Made by a program: the position numbers and the translations under genes
Shown: piece after piece, positions 44,807-54,448 of the stretch
Layout of the letters: each line of letters starts with the position of its first letter
Position numbering within the stretch: the first letter of the stretch is position 1
Assembly: GCF_002095385.1 (NCBI RefSeq)
Contig: NZ_MIPP01000003.1
Location: 1-64,000, forward strand
Length of the DNA stretch: 64,000 nucleotides
Origin: Pantoea eucrina
Lineage (GTDB): Bacteria > Pseudomonadota > Gammaproteobacteria > Enterobacterales > Enterobacteriaceae
Reading direction: 5' to 3'
Notes under the pieces: generated by a model
What the model saw: the letters and a program-made list of their open reading frames with translations, nothing else
Database searches by the model: none
Told to the model about the DNA's origin: nothing

Positions 44807-46081
44807 TTAACGGATATGCTTCTGGCTAAAGAGCAACGCCGCGCCGCTCAGCAGCGACATCGCCATCAGATAATAGCCCGGTGCCAGGCTACTTCCCGTC
44901 CAGCTAATCAGCAGCGTGCAAATCAGGGGCGCAAAGCCGCCAAAGAGGGTAACGGCGACGTTATAGCTGATCGCCATGCCGCTGGCGCGCGTGCCCATCG
45001 GAAAGAGATCGGCCATCACTGAAGGCACCACGGAGAAGTAGACCGACTTCAGCAGCGCCATCCAGCAGACCAGCAAAATCAGCGTCACCGGCGTGGTATG
45101 GTTCGCTAACAGCCGGAACGCCGGCCAGATGGTAACCATTAGCAGTATCAGCGATCCCCACATCAGCGGTGCGCGGCCAACGCGCTCCGCCCACAGGCCC
45201 ATCAGCGGCGTCACCAGCGTCAGGATCACCCCGCCCAGCAGCGTAGCGGTAAAGGCCGCGCTGCCTGAAAGGTGCAGATTTTTGGTCGCCCAGGTCGGCA
45301 CATAGTTCAGCATGTAGTTAACCGCCGTCGAGATCACCATCAGGCCAATCGCCAGCAGCATCAGCTGCTTCTGGCGCCCGAACAGGCGCTTCAGCGGCGC
45401 GGGCTCTGGCGGGCGGCCGGCAAAGCTTGCGGGCTCATGCACATGGCGGCGGATATAGAGACCCAGCGGACCAATCAGCAGCCCAAAGGCAAACGGAATG
45501 CGCCAGCCCCACGCCTGCATTTCACTTTCGCTCAGCAGCTGCGTCAGCCCCAGCCCAAACGCAGAGGCCATCAGCGTACTGGCTCCCTGGGTCGCGAACT
45601 GCCAGCTGGCAATAAAGGCTTTGCGCTCGGGATAGTGCTCCACCAGAAAGGCCGTCGAGCTGCCAAACTCGCCGCCAGCTGAAAATCCCTGAATTAGCCG
45701 CGCTACCAGAATCAGCAGCGGCGCCAGCAGCCCGATGTGCGCATAGCCCGGCATAAAAGTGATGATCGCCCCGCCCAGCATCATCAGATTGATTGAGAGC
45801 AGCAGCGCCCGCTTGCGTCCGTGGCGATCGGCGTAGTTACCCAGCACGATTGCCCCCAGCGGGCGGATCAGAAATGAGACGCCAAAACTGCCAAAGGTCA
45901 GCAGCAGCGAGACCGCCGGATCGCTGACCGGGAAAAACGCGTGGGCAATATAGCTGGCAAAAAATCCATATACCGCAATATCAAACCACTCCAGGGCGTT
46001 GCCGATGCAGGTGGCAAACAGCGTTTTATGCAGCGCAGGTTTACTCCCCGCGAGCGTGGCGGCCGGGTTCAGGCTGCTCAT
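44807..46081 (-). CDS. MFS transporter of the metabolite:H+ symporter (MHS) family
   Basis: A 424-residue symporter with 12 membrane segments, related to ProP, KgtP and ShiA. Landmarks are ATCIGNALEWFDIAVYGFFA near 24-43, the MHS loop GNYADRHGRKRAL, and IQGFSAGGEFGSSTAFLVEH near 135. It lies downstream of an M20 peptidase with an ATGA overlap, so the two form one operon. This suggests that it takes up the peptide or amino-acid derivative the peptidase hydrolyses. The exact substrate is unknown. Confidence 0.85.
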   Translation of the reverse strand: MSSLNPAATLAGSKPALHKTLFATCIGNALEWFDIAVYGFFASYIAHAFFPVSDPAVSLLLTFGSFGVSFLIRPLGAIVLGNYADRHGRKRALLLSINLMMLGGAIITFMPGYAHIGLLAPLLILVARLIQGFSAGGEFGSSTAFLVEHYPERKAFIASWQFATQGASTLMASAFGLGLTQLLSESEMQAWGWRIPFAFGLLIGPLGLYIRRHVHEPASFAGRPPEPAPLKRLFGRQKQLMLLAIGLMVISTAVNYMLNYVPTWATKNLHLSGSAAFTATLLGGVILTLVTPLMGLWAERVGRAPLMWGSLILLMVTIWPAFRLLANHTTPVTLILLVCWMALLKSVYFSVVPSVMADLFPMGTRASGMAISYNVAVTLFGGFAPLICTLLISWTGSSLAPGYYLMAMSLLSGAALLFSQKHIR

Positions 46082-47499
46082 TGTGCACCTCCTGCTCTGG
46101 CACGATGCTGTGCAATAAGCGCGTCACCCCGCTCGCCCAGATCCCACAGCAGCGCGGTCATGATCTGCAGCCCTTCGCGCGCCACCGGCGTCAGCAGATG
46201 CTCATTGACGCCATGCTGCCCGCAGGCCGGATAGGAGTGCGGCACCCAGAGCGTCGGTAATCCCAGAATGTCCGCAAACACATCGTTCGGCAGCGATCCG
46301 CCCAGATTCGGCAGCAGCGCCGGAGGCTGCTCACACAGCGCCGTCATGGTATGCATGACCCACTCCACCAGCGGATCGGTCGGATCAAAACGCGTTGCCG
46401 GCGATCCGTGCAGCACCTCAACCTCAACGTCAGTAAAGCCTGCGGCGGCAAGGTGACCCGTAACGTGCTCGCCCAGCCGCTGCCAGTCGGTTCCCACCAC
46501 GAAGCGCAGCTGGCATACCGCCGTGGCGCTGGCGGGGATAGCATTCATCGGGCGTGCCGGATTGCCGGTGATAAAGGTCAGCACTTCCAGCGTGTTCCAG
46601 CCATAAAGGCGTTCGGCAGGCGTCAGCCCCGGCTCCCCCCAGTTGCAGACAAGCGCAGGATCGCCCGGCATGCCGCCCACGCGGATGCTGCTCAGGATCG
46701 CACGCACCGCGGGCGTCAGAGAGTCAGGTTTCAGCGCGGCGACCTGCAGCTCACCGCGGGCGCTTATCAGTGCTGCGATCGCATGGGCCAGCCGGGTACC
46801 GGGGTTACTCAGCAGGCCGCCCCAGTTGCCGGAGTGACAGGCGTTGTCGCGCGCGTTGATGGTGAGACGAAAATTCACCGCGCCGCGTGAGCCGAGAAAC
46901 AGGGTCGGACGGGGTGCGCTGACGCGCGGTCCGTCTGACGCGATAAAGAGATCCGCCTTCAGCAACGCAGCATGTTCCCGGCAGAGTTCCGCCAGGCCCG
47001 GCGAGCTAATCTCCTCACCCATTTCAAACAGCAGTTTGCAGTTAAAGCCGAGCCGGCCGCCCCGCGCGTGCCAGACCTGCTCCAGCGCCGCCAGATTTAT
47101 GCAGTGCTGGCCTTTATTATCCGCGCTGCCGCGCGCATACCAGCGATCGCCCTCTGCCGTCAGCTGCCAGGGATCCAGATCGGCGCGCCAGTTTTCATCG
47201 TCACCAAAGACCACATCGCCGTGACCATAGCTCAGCAGCGTGGGCAGCGTCGCCGCTTCCATACGGATGGCAACCAGGAACGGCGGCTTATCCGCCAGCG
47301 GGTTGGCGATAAAGTGCAGCTCAAAACCGAGCGCGCTCAGCTGCGGGCCGATCTCCTCGCGCAGGTAATGCGCCAGCTGCGGCGCACGATCTGGTCGCTG
47401 ACTCTCCGTGCGCAGCGCCACGCGTCTCGCCAGCAGCTGCTGAAACTCACCGCTGTCGAAGTAGCGCAGCGCGGCTGATATCGCCCGATCTCGTGTCAT
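46078..47499 (-). CDS. M20 family metallopeptidase (dipeptidase-like)
   Basis: A 473-residue zinc hydrolase. Metal and catalytic motifs are ordered as in M20: SYGHGDVV near 90, YARGSADNKGQH near 122, FEMGEEISSPG near 158, and GVNEHLLTP near 443. The dimerisation lid domain lies between about 200 and 330. No signal peptide, so it acts in the cytoplasm. Coupled to the MHS transporter and divergent from a LysR gene that probably controls both. It could act on dipeptides or N-acylated amino acids. Confidence 0.83.
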   Translation of the reverse strand: MTRDRAISAALRYFDSGEFQQLLARRVALRTESQRPDRAPQLAHYLREEIGPQLSALGFELHFIANPLADKPPFLVAIRMEAATLPTLLSYGHGDVVFGDDENWRADLDPWQLTAEGDRWYARGSADNKGQHCINLAALEQVWHARGGRLGFNCKLLFEMGEEISSPGLAELCREHAALLKADLFIASDGPRVSAPRPTLFLGSRGAVNFRLTINARDNACHSGNWGGLLSNPGTRLAHAIAALISARGELQVAALKPDSLTPAVRAILSSIRVGGMPGDPALVCNWGEPGLTPAERLYGWNTLEVLTFITGNPARPMNAIPASATAVCQLRFVVGTDWQRLGEHVTGHLAAAGFTDVEVEVLHGSPATRFDPTDPLVEWVMHTMTALCEQPPALLPNLGGSLPNDVFADILGLPTLWVPHSYPACGQHGVNEHLLTPVAREGLQIMTALLWDLGERGDALIAQHRARAGGAQ

Positions 47500-47644
47500 G
47501 TTTGCATCTCTGTTTGCGTTATTGTGCTGACATAGTTACGAAATCACTGCTTTGCCACAATTATCAATTTATCGAGTATGCTTTGCTTTTACAGCAAAGC
47601 TTCCCTGCCCGTTTCTGAGGCATGCACTATCATGAGGCACGTCG

Positions 47645-48484
47645 ATGTTAAGCACTGAACTTCGCTATTTTCTGGTGGTTGCCCGGGAAGGATCGCTCAG
47701 CGCGGCCAGCGCGCAGCTCTACGTGGCCGTTTCCGCTATCAGTCGTCAGATACAGCGGCTGGAGACGCAGGTTGGCACGCCGCTGTTTCAGCGCCACGCG
47801 CGCGGGATGGTGCTGACGGAGGCGGGGGAAATCTTTGCGCATCACGTGCGAAAAACGCAGCTTGATATGGAGTATGCCCTGGCGGAAATCAACGGATTAC
47901 GTGCGATGCGGCGCACGCTGATCCGCGTGGCCTGTACCGATGGTCTGGCGTTCAGCCTGCTGCCGGCGCTGATCGCCGCGTTTCGCGCTGACCACCCGGC
48001 CACGCTGTTTGAGGTACAGGTGGCAGACGCACAGGGTGTGGCAGAGCAGCTGCGTCAGGGCGCGTGCGATATTGCGCTGCAGTTCAGCCTGCGTGCTGAA
48101 CAGGGAGTGGAGGTTATCGGCTCCTGGCCTGCGCCGGTGTTGCTCCTGATGCAGCAGCAGCACCCGCTGGCCGCAGCGTCCGCTATTACGCTGGCGCAGC
48201 TCAGCCACTATCCGCTGGCGCTGCCGCAGCAAAATACGACCGTACGCCAGCTGTTTGAACTGGCGAGCCACATGAGCGGCCAGCTGATTGAGCCGGTGTT
48301 AACCTGCGACAACTTCTCGGCGCTGTTTAACTTTCTGCTGCAGACGCCGCAGGCGGTGACAATCTGCAGCGCCTTTACCGTACGCGGCCAGACCGGACGG
48401 CATCAGCTCGCCCTGCGGAGCATTAATATCGAACAGCTCAGTCAGCGTACACTCCAGCTGCAGGCGCAGTCAGGGCGGCCCTGA
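47645..48484 (+). CDS. LysR-type regulator beside the M20/MHS operon
   Basis: A 279-residue LysR regulator, helix-turn-helix at residues about 17-37 (SLSAASAQLYVAVSAISRQI), then [20 protein letters not shown]. The effector domain runs from about 90 and is short but complete. It is divergent from the M20 peptidase gene with 145 bases between them, the usual layout for a LysR regulator and its target. Effector unknown. Confidence 0.82.
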   Translation: MLSTELRYFLVVAREGSLSAASAQLYVAVSAISRQIQRLETQVGTPLFQRHARGMVLTEAGEIFAHHVRKTQLDMEYALAEINGLRAMRRTLIRVACTDGLAFSLLPALIAAFRADHPATLFEVQVADAQGVAEQLRQGACDIALQFSLRAEQGVEVIGSWPAPVLLLMQQQHPLAAASAITLAQLSHYPLALPQQNTTVRQLFELASHMSGQLIEPVLTCDNFSALFNFLLQTPQAVTICSAFTVRGQTGRHQLALRSINIEQLSQRTLQLQAQSGRP

Positions 48485-48535
48485 CGCTGTTCCTCGCGTT
48501 CCTGCAGCAGCAGCTGAGCGCAGAAGATCCAGCGC

Positions 48536-50131
48536 TTACTGCTTAATATCGACCGGATAGAAGTTGTGCTTGCCAAACGGATCAACCTGATAGCCGCTGA
48601 CCGACTTGCGCACCGGTTCAAAAATAGTGGAGTGTGCGATCATGACCGCCGGCATCTGGTCATGCATCATCTGCTGCGCTTCCTGATAGAGCGCAACGCG
48701 CCGCTCGTGATCCTGCTCGGCGCGCGCGGCGGTGATGATTTTCTCAAACGGCTGATAGCACCACTTTGACGAGTTGGAGCCGCCATTCGCTGACGTGCAG
48801 CTGTAGAGCGGACCAAAAAAGTTATCCGGATCGCCGGTGGCGGTGGTCCAGCCCATCAGCGCCGCCTGATGCTCGCCGCCCTTGACCCGCTTAAGATATT
48901 CGCCCCACTCATAGCTGACGATGCTGGCTTTGATGCCCACCTGCGCCCAGTCCGCCTGAATCATCTCAGCCATCCGGCGCGCGTTGGGATTATAGGGGCG
49001 CTGCACTGGCATCGCCCAGAGCGCGATTTCGGTACCGGGTTTGATGCCCGCCTCCTGCAGCAGCGCTTTGGCCTGTTGCGGATCGTAGGCGTAATCTTTC
49101 AGCTGCCGATCCGCGCTCCAGACGCCCGGCGGCAGAATGTTTTTCGCTACCGTGCCGGTGCCTTTGAAGATTGCGTCGATAATCGCCTGTTTATTGATGG
49201 CCATTGCCAGCGCCTGGCGCACCTTCACATTATCCAGCGGCGCTTTGGTGGTGTTAAACGAGAGAAAACCGGTGTTCAGGCCCGACTTCTGCTCCAGCGT
49301 CAGATCGGGATTGTTGCGCATCTTATCGAGATCGGCCGGATTCGGGAACGGCATAACCTGGCACTCATTTTTCTCCAGCTTCGCCAGTCGCACCGAGGCG
49401 TCCGGCGTGATTGAAAATATCAGCCGATCCAGTTTTGCTTTGCCCTGCCAGTAAGCCGGGAACGCCTTATACAGAATGCGTGAATCTTTCTGATACTGCA
49501 CCAGCTCAAACGGGCCGGTGCCAATCGGCTGCATATCAACCTTTTCCGGCGTGCCCGCCTTCAGCATTTTGTCCGCATACTCGGCGGAATGAATGGAGGC
49601 GAAATACCACGCCAGATCGGCGAGAAAAGGCGCTTCCGGGTGCGCCAGCGTGATACGCACGGTGTGATCATCTACGCGGTCAATGGCGGTGATGAGTTTT
49701 GCCAGCTCCAGGCTCTCAAAGTTCGCGTAGTTGCCGCCGGATACGGTGTGATAGGGATTTTTTGCATCCATCTGCCGCATAAAAGAAAAAATCACGTCGT
49801 CCGCATTGAAGTCGCGTCCCGGCGTGAAAAGTTTATTGCTGTGGAATTTTACGCCTTTGCGCAGATGGAAGGTGTAAACCCTGCCATCGGGGCTGATCTC
49901 CCAGCGTTCTGCCAGCGCAGGCTGTAAATCGGTCGTGCCGGGACGGAAGTCCACCAGCCGGTCAAACAGCGGTACGGCGCTGGCATCCACGCTGGTGCCG
50001 GAGGTATAAAGCTGCGGGTTAAAGTTTTCCGGGGAGCCTTCAGAACAGTAAACCAGCGTCTTCGCTGACACACCGCCCGCCACAGCCACGCCCAGCAGGC
50101 TTAGCGCCAGTTTGCTCATCATCATTTTCAT
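48536..50131 (-). CDS. DppA-like dipeptide/heme-binding periplasmic protein, orphan
   Basis: A 531-residue peptide-binding protein with a signal peptide (cleavage after GGVSA, residue 23). The mature start KTLVYCSEGSPENFNPQLYT and the ending APAVM-type region (MPAVMIAHSTIFEPVRKSV) parallel E. coli DppA almost throughout, including FSITPDASVRLAKLEKNECQ and WAMPVQRPYNPNARRMAEMI. No permease or ATPase genes adjoin it, so it probably feeds a Dpp system encoded elsewhere as a paralogue with altered specificity. Divergent from pepT. Confidence 0.85.
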   Translation of the reverse strand: MKMMMSKLALSLLGVAVAGGVSAKTLVYCSEGSPENFNPQLYTSGTSVDASAVPLFDRLVDFRPGTTDLQPALAERWEISPDGRVYTFHLRKGVKFHSNKLFTPGRDFNADDVIFSFMRQMDAKNPYHTVSGGNYANFESLELAKLITAIDRVDDHTVRITLAHPEAPFLADLAWYFASIHSAEYADKMLKAGTPEKVDMQPIGTGPFELVQYQKDSRILYKAFPAYWQGKAKLDRLIFSITPDASVRLAKLEKNECQVMPFPNPADLDKMRNNPDLTLEQKSGLNTGFLSFNTTKAPLDNVKVRQALAMAINKQAIIDAIFKGTGTVAKNILPPGVWSADRQLKDYAYDPQQAKALLQEAGIKPGTEIALWAMPVQRPYNPNARRMAEMIQADWAQVGIKASIVSYEWGEYLKRVKGGEHQAALMGWTTATGDPDNFFGPLYSCTSANGGSNSSKWCYQPFEKIITAARAEQDHERRVALYQEAQQMMHDQMPAVMIAHSTIFEPVRKSVSGYQVDPFGKHNFYPVDIKQ

Positions 50132-50246
50132 ACTGTTTCTCGCTTTTTATTGACTTATGTTGGTCTGCATCGCTATTTATTTCATTGATAACATGTTTTC
50201 ACCGCCAGGCGTATCACCTGCGGACCCTTACTGATAAGGAATTGTG

Positions 50247-51479
50247 ATGACAGACCAGCTTGCCCGGGAACTGACCCGGCGGTTTTATCGTTATCTGGCG
50301 GTCTCCAGCCAGAGTGATGCAAAGTCCACCACCCTGCCCAGTACGCCCTCTCAGCATGAGATGGCTGCGCTGCTGGCACAGGAGCTGCGAGACCTGGGGC
50401 TGCAGCAGGTCGAGATTGACCAGCACGCCACCGTAACCGCCGTTAAGCCCGGCAACACGCCTGGCGCACCCCGTATCGGTTTTATTACCCATATTGATAC
50501 CGTGGACGTTGGCCTCTCGCCCGATATCCATCCGCAGACGCTGACCTTTACCGGCGACGACCTCTGTCTTAATGCTGAGCAGCAAATCTGGCTGCGCGTG
50601 GCGGAACATCCGGAGATCCTGCCTTACCGCGGTCAGGAGATTATTTTCAGCGACGGCACCAGCGTGCTGGGTGCCGATAACAAAGCTGCGGTAAGCGTGG
50701 TGATGACGCTCATGGCGAATCTGCAGGGCGCGCACGGCGATGTCGTGGTCGCGTTTGTGCCGGACGAAGAGATTGGGCTGCGCGGTGCCAAAGCGCTGGA
50801 TCTTGAGCGGCGTTTTAACGTCGATTTCGCCTGGACCATCGACTGCTGTGAGCTGGGAGAGGTGGTCTATGAATGCTTCAACGGCGCCAGCGCTGAGCTG
50901 GTGTTTAGCGGCGTGCCGGCGCATCCGATGTCAGGGAAAGGGGTGCTGGTCAATCCGCTGCTGATGGCGCATGATTTTATCAGCTGTTTTGATCGCCAGG
51001 CGACGCCGGAACAGACCGAGGGCCGCGAAGGCTATATCTGGTTTAATGAGATGCAGGCGAACGCCAGCCAGGCGGTGCTGAAAGCCTCCATTCGTGATTT
51101 CGATCTGCAGGGTTTTGCCGCGAAGAAACAGCAGCTGGCAACGGTTGCCGAACAGATTGCCGCCCGCTATCCCACCGGCAAGGTGGCGCTGACGATAGGC
51201 GACGTTTACAGCAATATCAGCAATGCGATTGGTGAAGATCGCCGCGCCATCGATCTGCTGTTTGCCGCGCTGGCGCAGGCTGGCGTGACGCCGAAAGTGA
51301 TCCCGATGCGCGGTGGCACCGATGGCTCTGCGCTGTCAGCGAAAGGTCTGCTGACGCCTAACTTTTTTACCGGCGCGCACAATTTTCATTCGCGCTTTGA
51401 GTTTCTGCCGATCCCCTCGTTTGTGAAGTCGTATCAGGTGGCGGAGGCGCTCTGCGCGCTGGCTGCCAGGCCAGCCTGA
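50247..51479 (+). CDS. pepT: Peptidase T (tripeptidase)
   Basis: A 410-residue M20B aminotripeptidase, close to E. coli PepT (408). Zinc-site motifs are GFITHIDTVDVG near residue 75, TSVLGADNKAAVSVVM near 137, FVPDEEIGLRGAK near 170, and the terminal histidine in FFTGAHNFHSRFEFLP near 379. It cleaves N-terminal residues from tripeptides in the cytoplasm. AAGGAA precedes the ATG at 50247. In E. coli pepT is induced anaerobically through FNR; I saw no clear FNR box here. Confidence 0.92.
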   Translation: MTDQLARELTRRFYRYLAVSSQSDAKSTTLPSTPSQHEMAALLAQELRDLGLQQVEIDQHATVTAVKPGNTPGAPRIGFITHIDTVDVGLSPDIHPQTLTFTGDDLCLNAEQQIWLRVAEHPEILPYRGQEIIFSDGTSVLGADNKAAVSVVMTLMANLQGAHGDVVVAFVPDEEIGLRGAKALDLERRFNVDFAWTIDCCELGEVVYECFNGASAELVFSGVPAHPMSGKGVLVNPLLMAHDFISCFDRQATPEQTEGREGYIWFNEMQANASQAVLKASIRDFDLQGFAAKKQQLATVAEQIAARYPTGKVALTIGDVYSNISNAIGEDRRAIDLLFAALAQAGVTPKVIPMRGGTDGSALSAKGLLTPNFFTGAHNFHSRFEFLPIPSFVKSYQVAEALCALAARPA

Positions 51480-51483
51480 CAGA

Positions 51484-51510
51484 GGGCAGGCGTTGCGCCT
51501 GCCCCTCTTT
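51484..51510. terminator. Intrinsic terminator between pepT and the binding-protein gene
   Basis: GGGCAGGCG and CGCCTGCCC form perfect 9-bp arms around TTG, extended by GAG/CTC pairing, followed by CTCTTT. It lies between convergent genes and probably works in both directions. Confidence 0.75.
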
Positions 51511-51511
51511 A

Positions 51512-52297
51512 TCAGGGCTGTTTGCTGGCGGTCACGTCAATGCCCGGAAAATATTTGGCTGCCAGCCGGGTCACGGTGCCGTCCGCCTGAACCTTGCTGA
51601 TAGCTTCATCCAGCGCCGTTTTCAGCTGGCTGTCGCCTTTGCGCAGTCCATAACCGATGCCGGTGCCCAGGATAGCGTCATCCTCAACCGGTCCGCCGGC
51701 AAAGGCAAAACCTTTCCCCTGCGGCTTATCCAGGAAGCCGGACTGCCCGGCCGCCGACATCACCAGCGTGCCGTCCAGACGACCGGCGACCATATCGTTA
51801 TAGACCTGGTTCTGATCCTGATAGGACGTTACCGTCACGCCCTGAGGCTCCCAGTGTTTCTTCGCATAGGTCTCCTGAATAGAGCCCTGCAGCACGCCGA
51901 CCGATTTGCCTTTCAGCGCATCTGCTGAAGGCTGCAGCTTCTCGCCCGCTTTCACAATCAGCATGCTGGGAATACGGTAAATCGGTTTGGTGAAATCGAT
52001 GCTTTTTGCCCGCGCCTCGGTGATGTTCATCGCGGAGTTAATCGCATCAAACTTTTTCGCCTGCAGCGCCGGGATCAGCGCATCAAAGCTGCTCTCCACC
52101 CAGCTGCAATTGAAGTTGCCGGTTTTACAGATGGCGTTACCCAGCTCAATATCAAAGCCTTCCAGCTCGCCGTGCGCGTTGCGGCTCTCAAACGGCGGGT
52201 ATTGTGACTCCACGCCATAGCGCAGACTGGTCTGCGCCAGCGTCTGTGCCGATGCGATCATGCCCAGTGCAATAAACAGCGCGTTTAGTTTTTTCAT
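51512..52297 (-). CDS. Amino-acid-binding periplasmic protein, orphan
   Basis: A 261-residue type II periplasmic binding protein. The ATG at 52297 with GAGGA upstream gives a signal peptide (MKKLNALFIALGMIASAQTLA). Family marks are YGVESQYPPFESRNAHGELE near 27, FDIELGNAICKTGNFNC, FDAINSAMNITEARAKSIDF and a disulfide-type cysteine pair. It resembles ArtJ/HisJ proteins for basic or other amino acids. It lies 13 bases downstream of a PLP aminotransferase gene and in its operon, with no permease nearby. Confidence 0.83.
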   Translation of the reverse strand: MKKLNALFIALGMIASAQTLAQTSLRYGVESQYPPFESRNAHGELEGFDIELGNAICKTGNFNCSWVESSFDALIPALQAKKFDAINSAMNITEARAKSIDFTKPIYRIPSMLIVKAGEKLQPSADALKGKSVGVLQGSIQETYAKKHWEPQGVTVTSYQDQNQVYNDMVAGRLDGTLVMSAAGQSGFLDKPQGKGFAFAGGPVEDDAILGTGIGYGLRKGDSQLKTALDEAISKVQADGTVTRLAAKYFPGIDVTASKQP

Positions 52298-52310
52298 TAT
52301 ATGTCCTCTT

Positions 52311-53477
52311 TTACCCTGTAACCCGGCAGAGCGCAGCTGCGCCCGCCTCAAGTGTGGCGTCATCTTTAGCAAACGAAAGACGGATTAATCGGTTATCGGT
52401 GCCATCTGAATAAAACGCTGAGAGCGGAATGGTCGCCACGCCGTAATCAACGATAAGACGTTTTACCATTTCGCTGTCGCTCTCGTCACTGAAATCGCGA
52501 AAGCTCGCCAGCATAAAAAAGGATCCGCTGGCGGGCAGCAGCCTGAACGGTGACGCCTGCAGCAGCGTGGCCAGCCGGTCGCGCTTTGCCTGATAGAGCG
52601 CAGCGAGCTGCAGATAGTGCTCCGGCTGCGCGAGATAGCAGGCAAACCCCGCCTGCATCGGCGTGTCTGCCGCGTACATCATGAACTGATGGATCTTGAC
52701 GATTTCTGCCATGATCGCAGCCGGTGCCAGCGCGTAGCCAACCCGCCAGCCGGTGACGTGAAAGGTTTTGCCAAATGACGAGACGATAACGCTGCGCTGC
52801 GCCAGTTCCGGATGGGTCGCCATACCGCAATGCTGACGGCCATCAAACAGAATATGCTCATACACCTCATCTGACAGCACAATAATATCGGTGTTGCGCG
52901 TCAGCTGCGCCAGCGCGCTCAGGTCTGCCGGCGTCAGCACCTGTCCGGTCGGATTATGCGGCGTATTAATAATGATCATGCGGGTACGCGGTGAGAGACG
53001 GGCGCGTACCTCATCCCAGTTAATGGCAAAATCGGGCTGCTGCAGCTTGATCCCTACCGGCGTGGCGCCCTGCAGGCGCACCACCGGCGCATAGCTGTCG
53101 AAGGCTGGCTCAAAAAAAATCACTTCATCGCCTGCGTGCACCAGGGCTGAAATCGCCATATAGAGCCCCTGGCTGGCGCTGCCGGTGATCAGCACTTCGC
53201 TGTCAGCATCATAATGCTGGCCATAAAGCGTGCGCACTTTTTCCGCCAGCGCGTTTTTCAGCGCCGGCAGGCCGGTCATCGGCGCGTACTGATTCTGGCC
53301 GTCGCGCATCGCCTGCGCCACCAGCTCCACCAGCAGCGGATCGCAGGGAAAATTGGGGGCGCCCTGCGACAGGTTAATCGCCTGATGGCGGGCCGAGAGC
53401 TGACCGATCACGCTAAAGATCGTGGTGCCCACATCGGGCTGTTTTGAACAGAGAGAAACTGGCGTGGTGATGCTCAT
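52311..53477 (-). CDS. Methionine aminotransferase, YbdL-like (PLP fold type I)
   Basis: A 388-residue aminotransferase resembling E. coli YbdL (386). The motifs are INLSQGAPNFPCDP near 35, NQYAPMTGLPALKNALAEKV, IINTPHNPTGQVL near 165, and the PLP lysine in VSSFGKTFHVTGWRVGYALA near 236. YbdL prefers methionine, histidine and phenylalanine with keto-acid partners. Here the gene precedes an amino-acid-binding protein in an operon and is divergent from a LysR gene, so uptake and transamination of the same amino acid is a reasonable guess. Confidence 0.85.
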   Translation of the reverse strand: MSITTPVSLCSKQPDVGTTIFSVIGQLSARHQAINLSQGAPNFPCDPLLVELVAQAMRDGQNQYAPMTGLPALKNALAEKVRTLYGQHYDADSEVLITGSASQGLYMAISALVHAGDEVIFFEPAFDSYAPVVRLQGATPVGIKLQQPDFAINWDEVRARLSPRTRMIIINTPHNPTGQVLTPADLSALAQLTRNTDIIVLSDEVYEHILFDGRQHCGMATHPELAQRSVIVSSFGKTFHVTGWRVGYALAPAAIMAEIVKIHQFMMYAADTPMQAGFACYLAQPEHYLQLAALYQAKRDRLATLLQASPFRLLPASGSFFMLASFRDFSDESDSEMVKRLIVDYGVATIPLSAFYSDGTDNRLIRLSFAKDDATLEAGAAALCRVTG

Positions 53478-53605
53478 TGCTGCGGCCTCGCTGACTGACA
53501 GAGTAAGATTGAAAGATCAGATCGTTATTCAACGCATAGCGCCTTGAGACGACAAGCGAATTGTCGTCATAATAGCCATGAGAAAATTGCATAGCTGAGG
53601 ATGTT

Positions 53606-54448
53606 ATGGCCTGTTCTGCTCCTCCCCTGACAGCGATTAACGCGTTTCTGGTGACGGCGCGCTGTCTCAATCTGACGCATGCGGCGCGCGAGCTGTACCT
53701 GACGCAGAGTGCGGTAAGCCGCAAAATTGCCACGCTGGAAAACTGGCTGGGCTTTGCGCTGTTTCAGCGCCATGCGCGTGGCCTGCGGCTGACTGAACGC
53801 GGCGCGGCGCTGCTGCCGGAGCTGCAGCAGAGCTATCAGCAGCTGCTGGCGGTAACGGAACGGGCGCGCCAGCCGTCGCAGACGCTGCGGCTGAAAGCGC
53901 CCAGCTGCATTATGCGCTGGCTGCTCCCGCGCCTGATTGCGTTTGAACAGCGCTACCCGGCAACGCATGTCGCGCTGACCACGACCCAGGAGCATCTCTC
54001 TCAGCTGGAGGAGTTCGATGCGGCGATTGTTTATGGTCTGCCGCCACCCGATGCGCTGCGGCTGTTTGATGAGCGTCTGACACCGGTGCTGGCCGCCGGG
54101 ATGGCGATCCCGCAGCGAATTGAAGAGATGAGCGCGCTGACGTTTCTGCATCCGACGCCAGACCGGCGTGACTGGCAGCACTGGCTGCAGCAGCAGCGGA
54201 TTGAGCTGGTGATGCAGCGTAATCAGCATTTTGCCACGATGGATCTCGCTATCAGTGCGGCAATACAGGGGTTTGGTATTACGGTGGCGGATATCACGCT
54301 GATTGAAAACGATCTGCTGGCGCAGCGCCTGGTGACGCCGTTCCCCGGCAGCGTGGCAACCGGGGCGGCGTACAGTTTACTGCAGCGTCAGGATAAGCGC
54401 GTCCCGCCGCTGCTCGCTGAGCTGGTGTCGTGGCTCAGCCGTGCCTAA
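53606..54448 (+). CDS. LysR-type regulator (GcvA-like)
   Basis: A 280-residue regulator. The helix-turn-helix is [20 protein letters not shown] (residues 21-40), followed by [20 protein letters not shown], the GcvA/AmpR-type layout. It is divergent from the aminotransferase gene and overlaps the end of the convergent chemoreceptor gene by four bases. The aminotransferase and binding-protein operon is the probable target. Effector unknown. Confidence 0.82.
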   Translation: MACSAPPLTAINAFLVTARCLNLTHAARELYLTQSAVSRKIATLENWLGFALFQRHARGLRLTERGAALLPELQQSYQQLLAVTERARQPSQTLRLKAPSCIMRWLLPRLIAFEQRYPATHVALTTTQEHLSQLEEFDAAIVYGLPPPDALRLFDERLTPVLAAGMAIPQRIEEMSALTFLHPTPDRRDWQHWLQQQRIELVMQRNQHFATMDLAISAAIQGFGITVADITLIENDLLAQRLVTPFPGSVATGAAYSLLQRQDKRVPPLLAELVSWLSRA

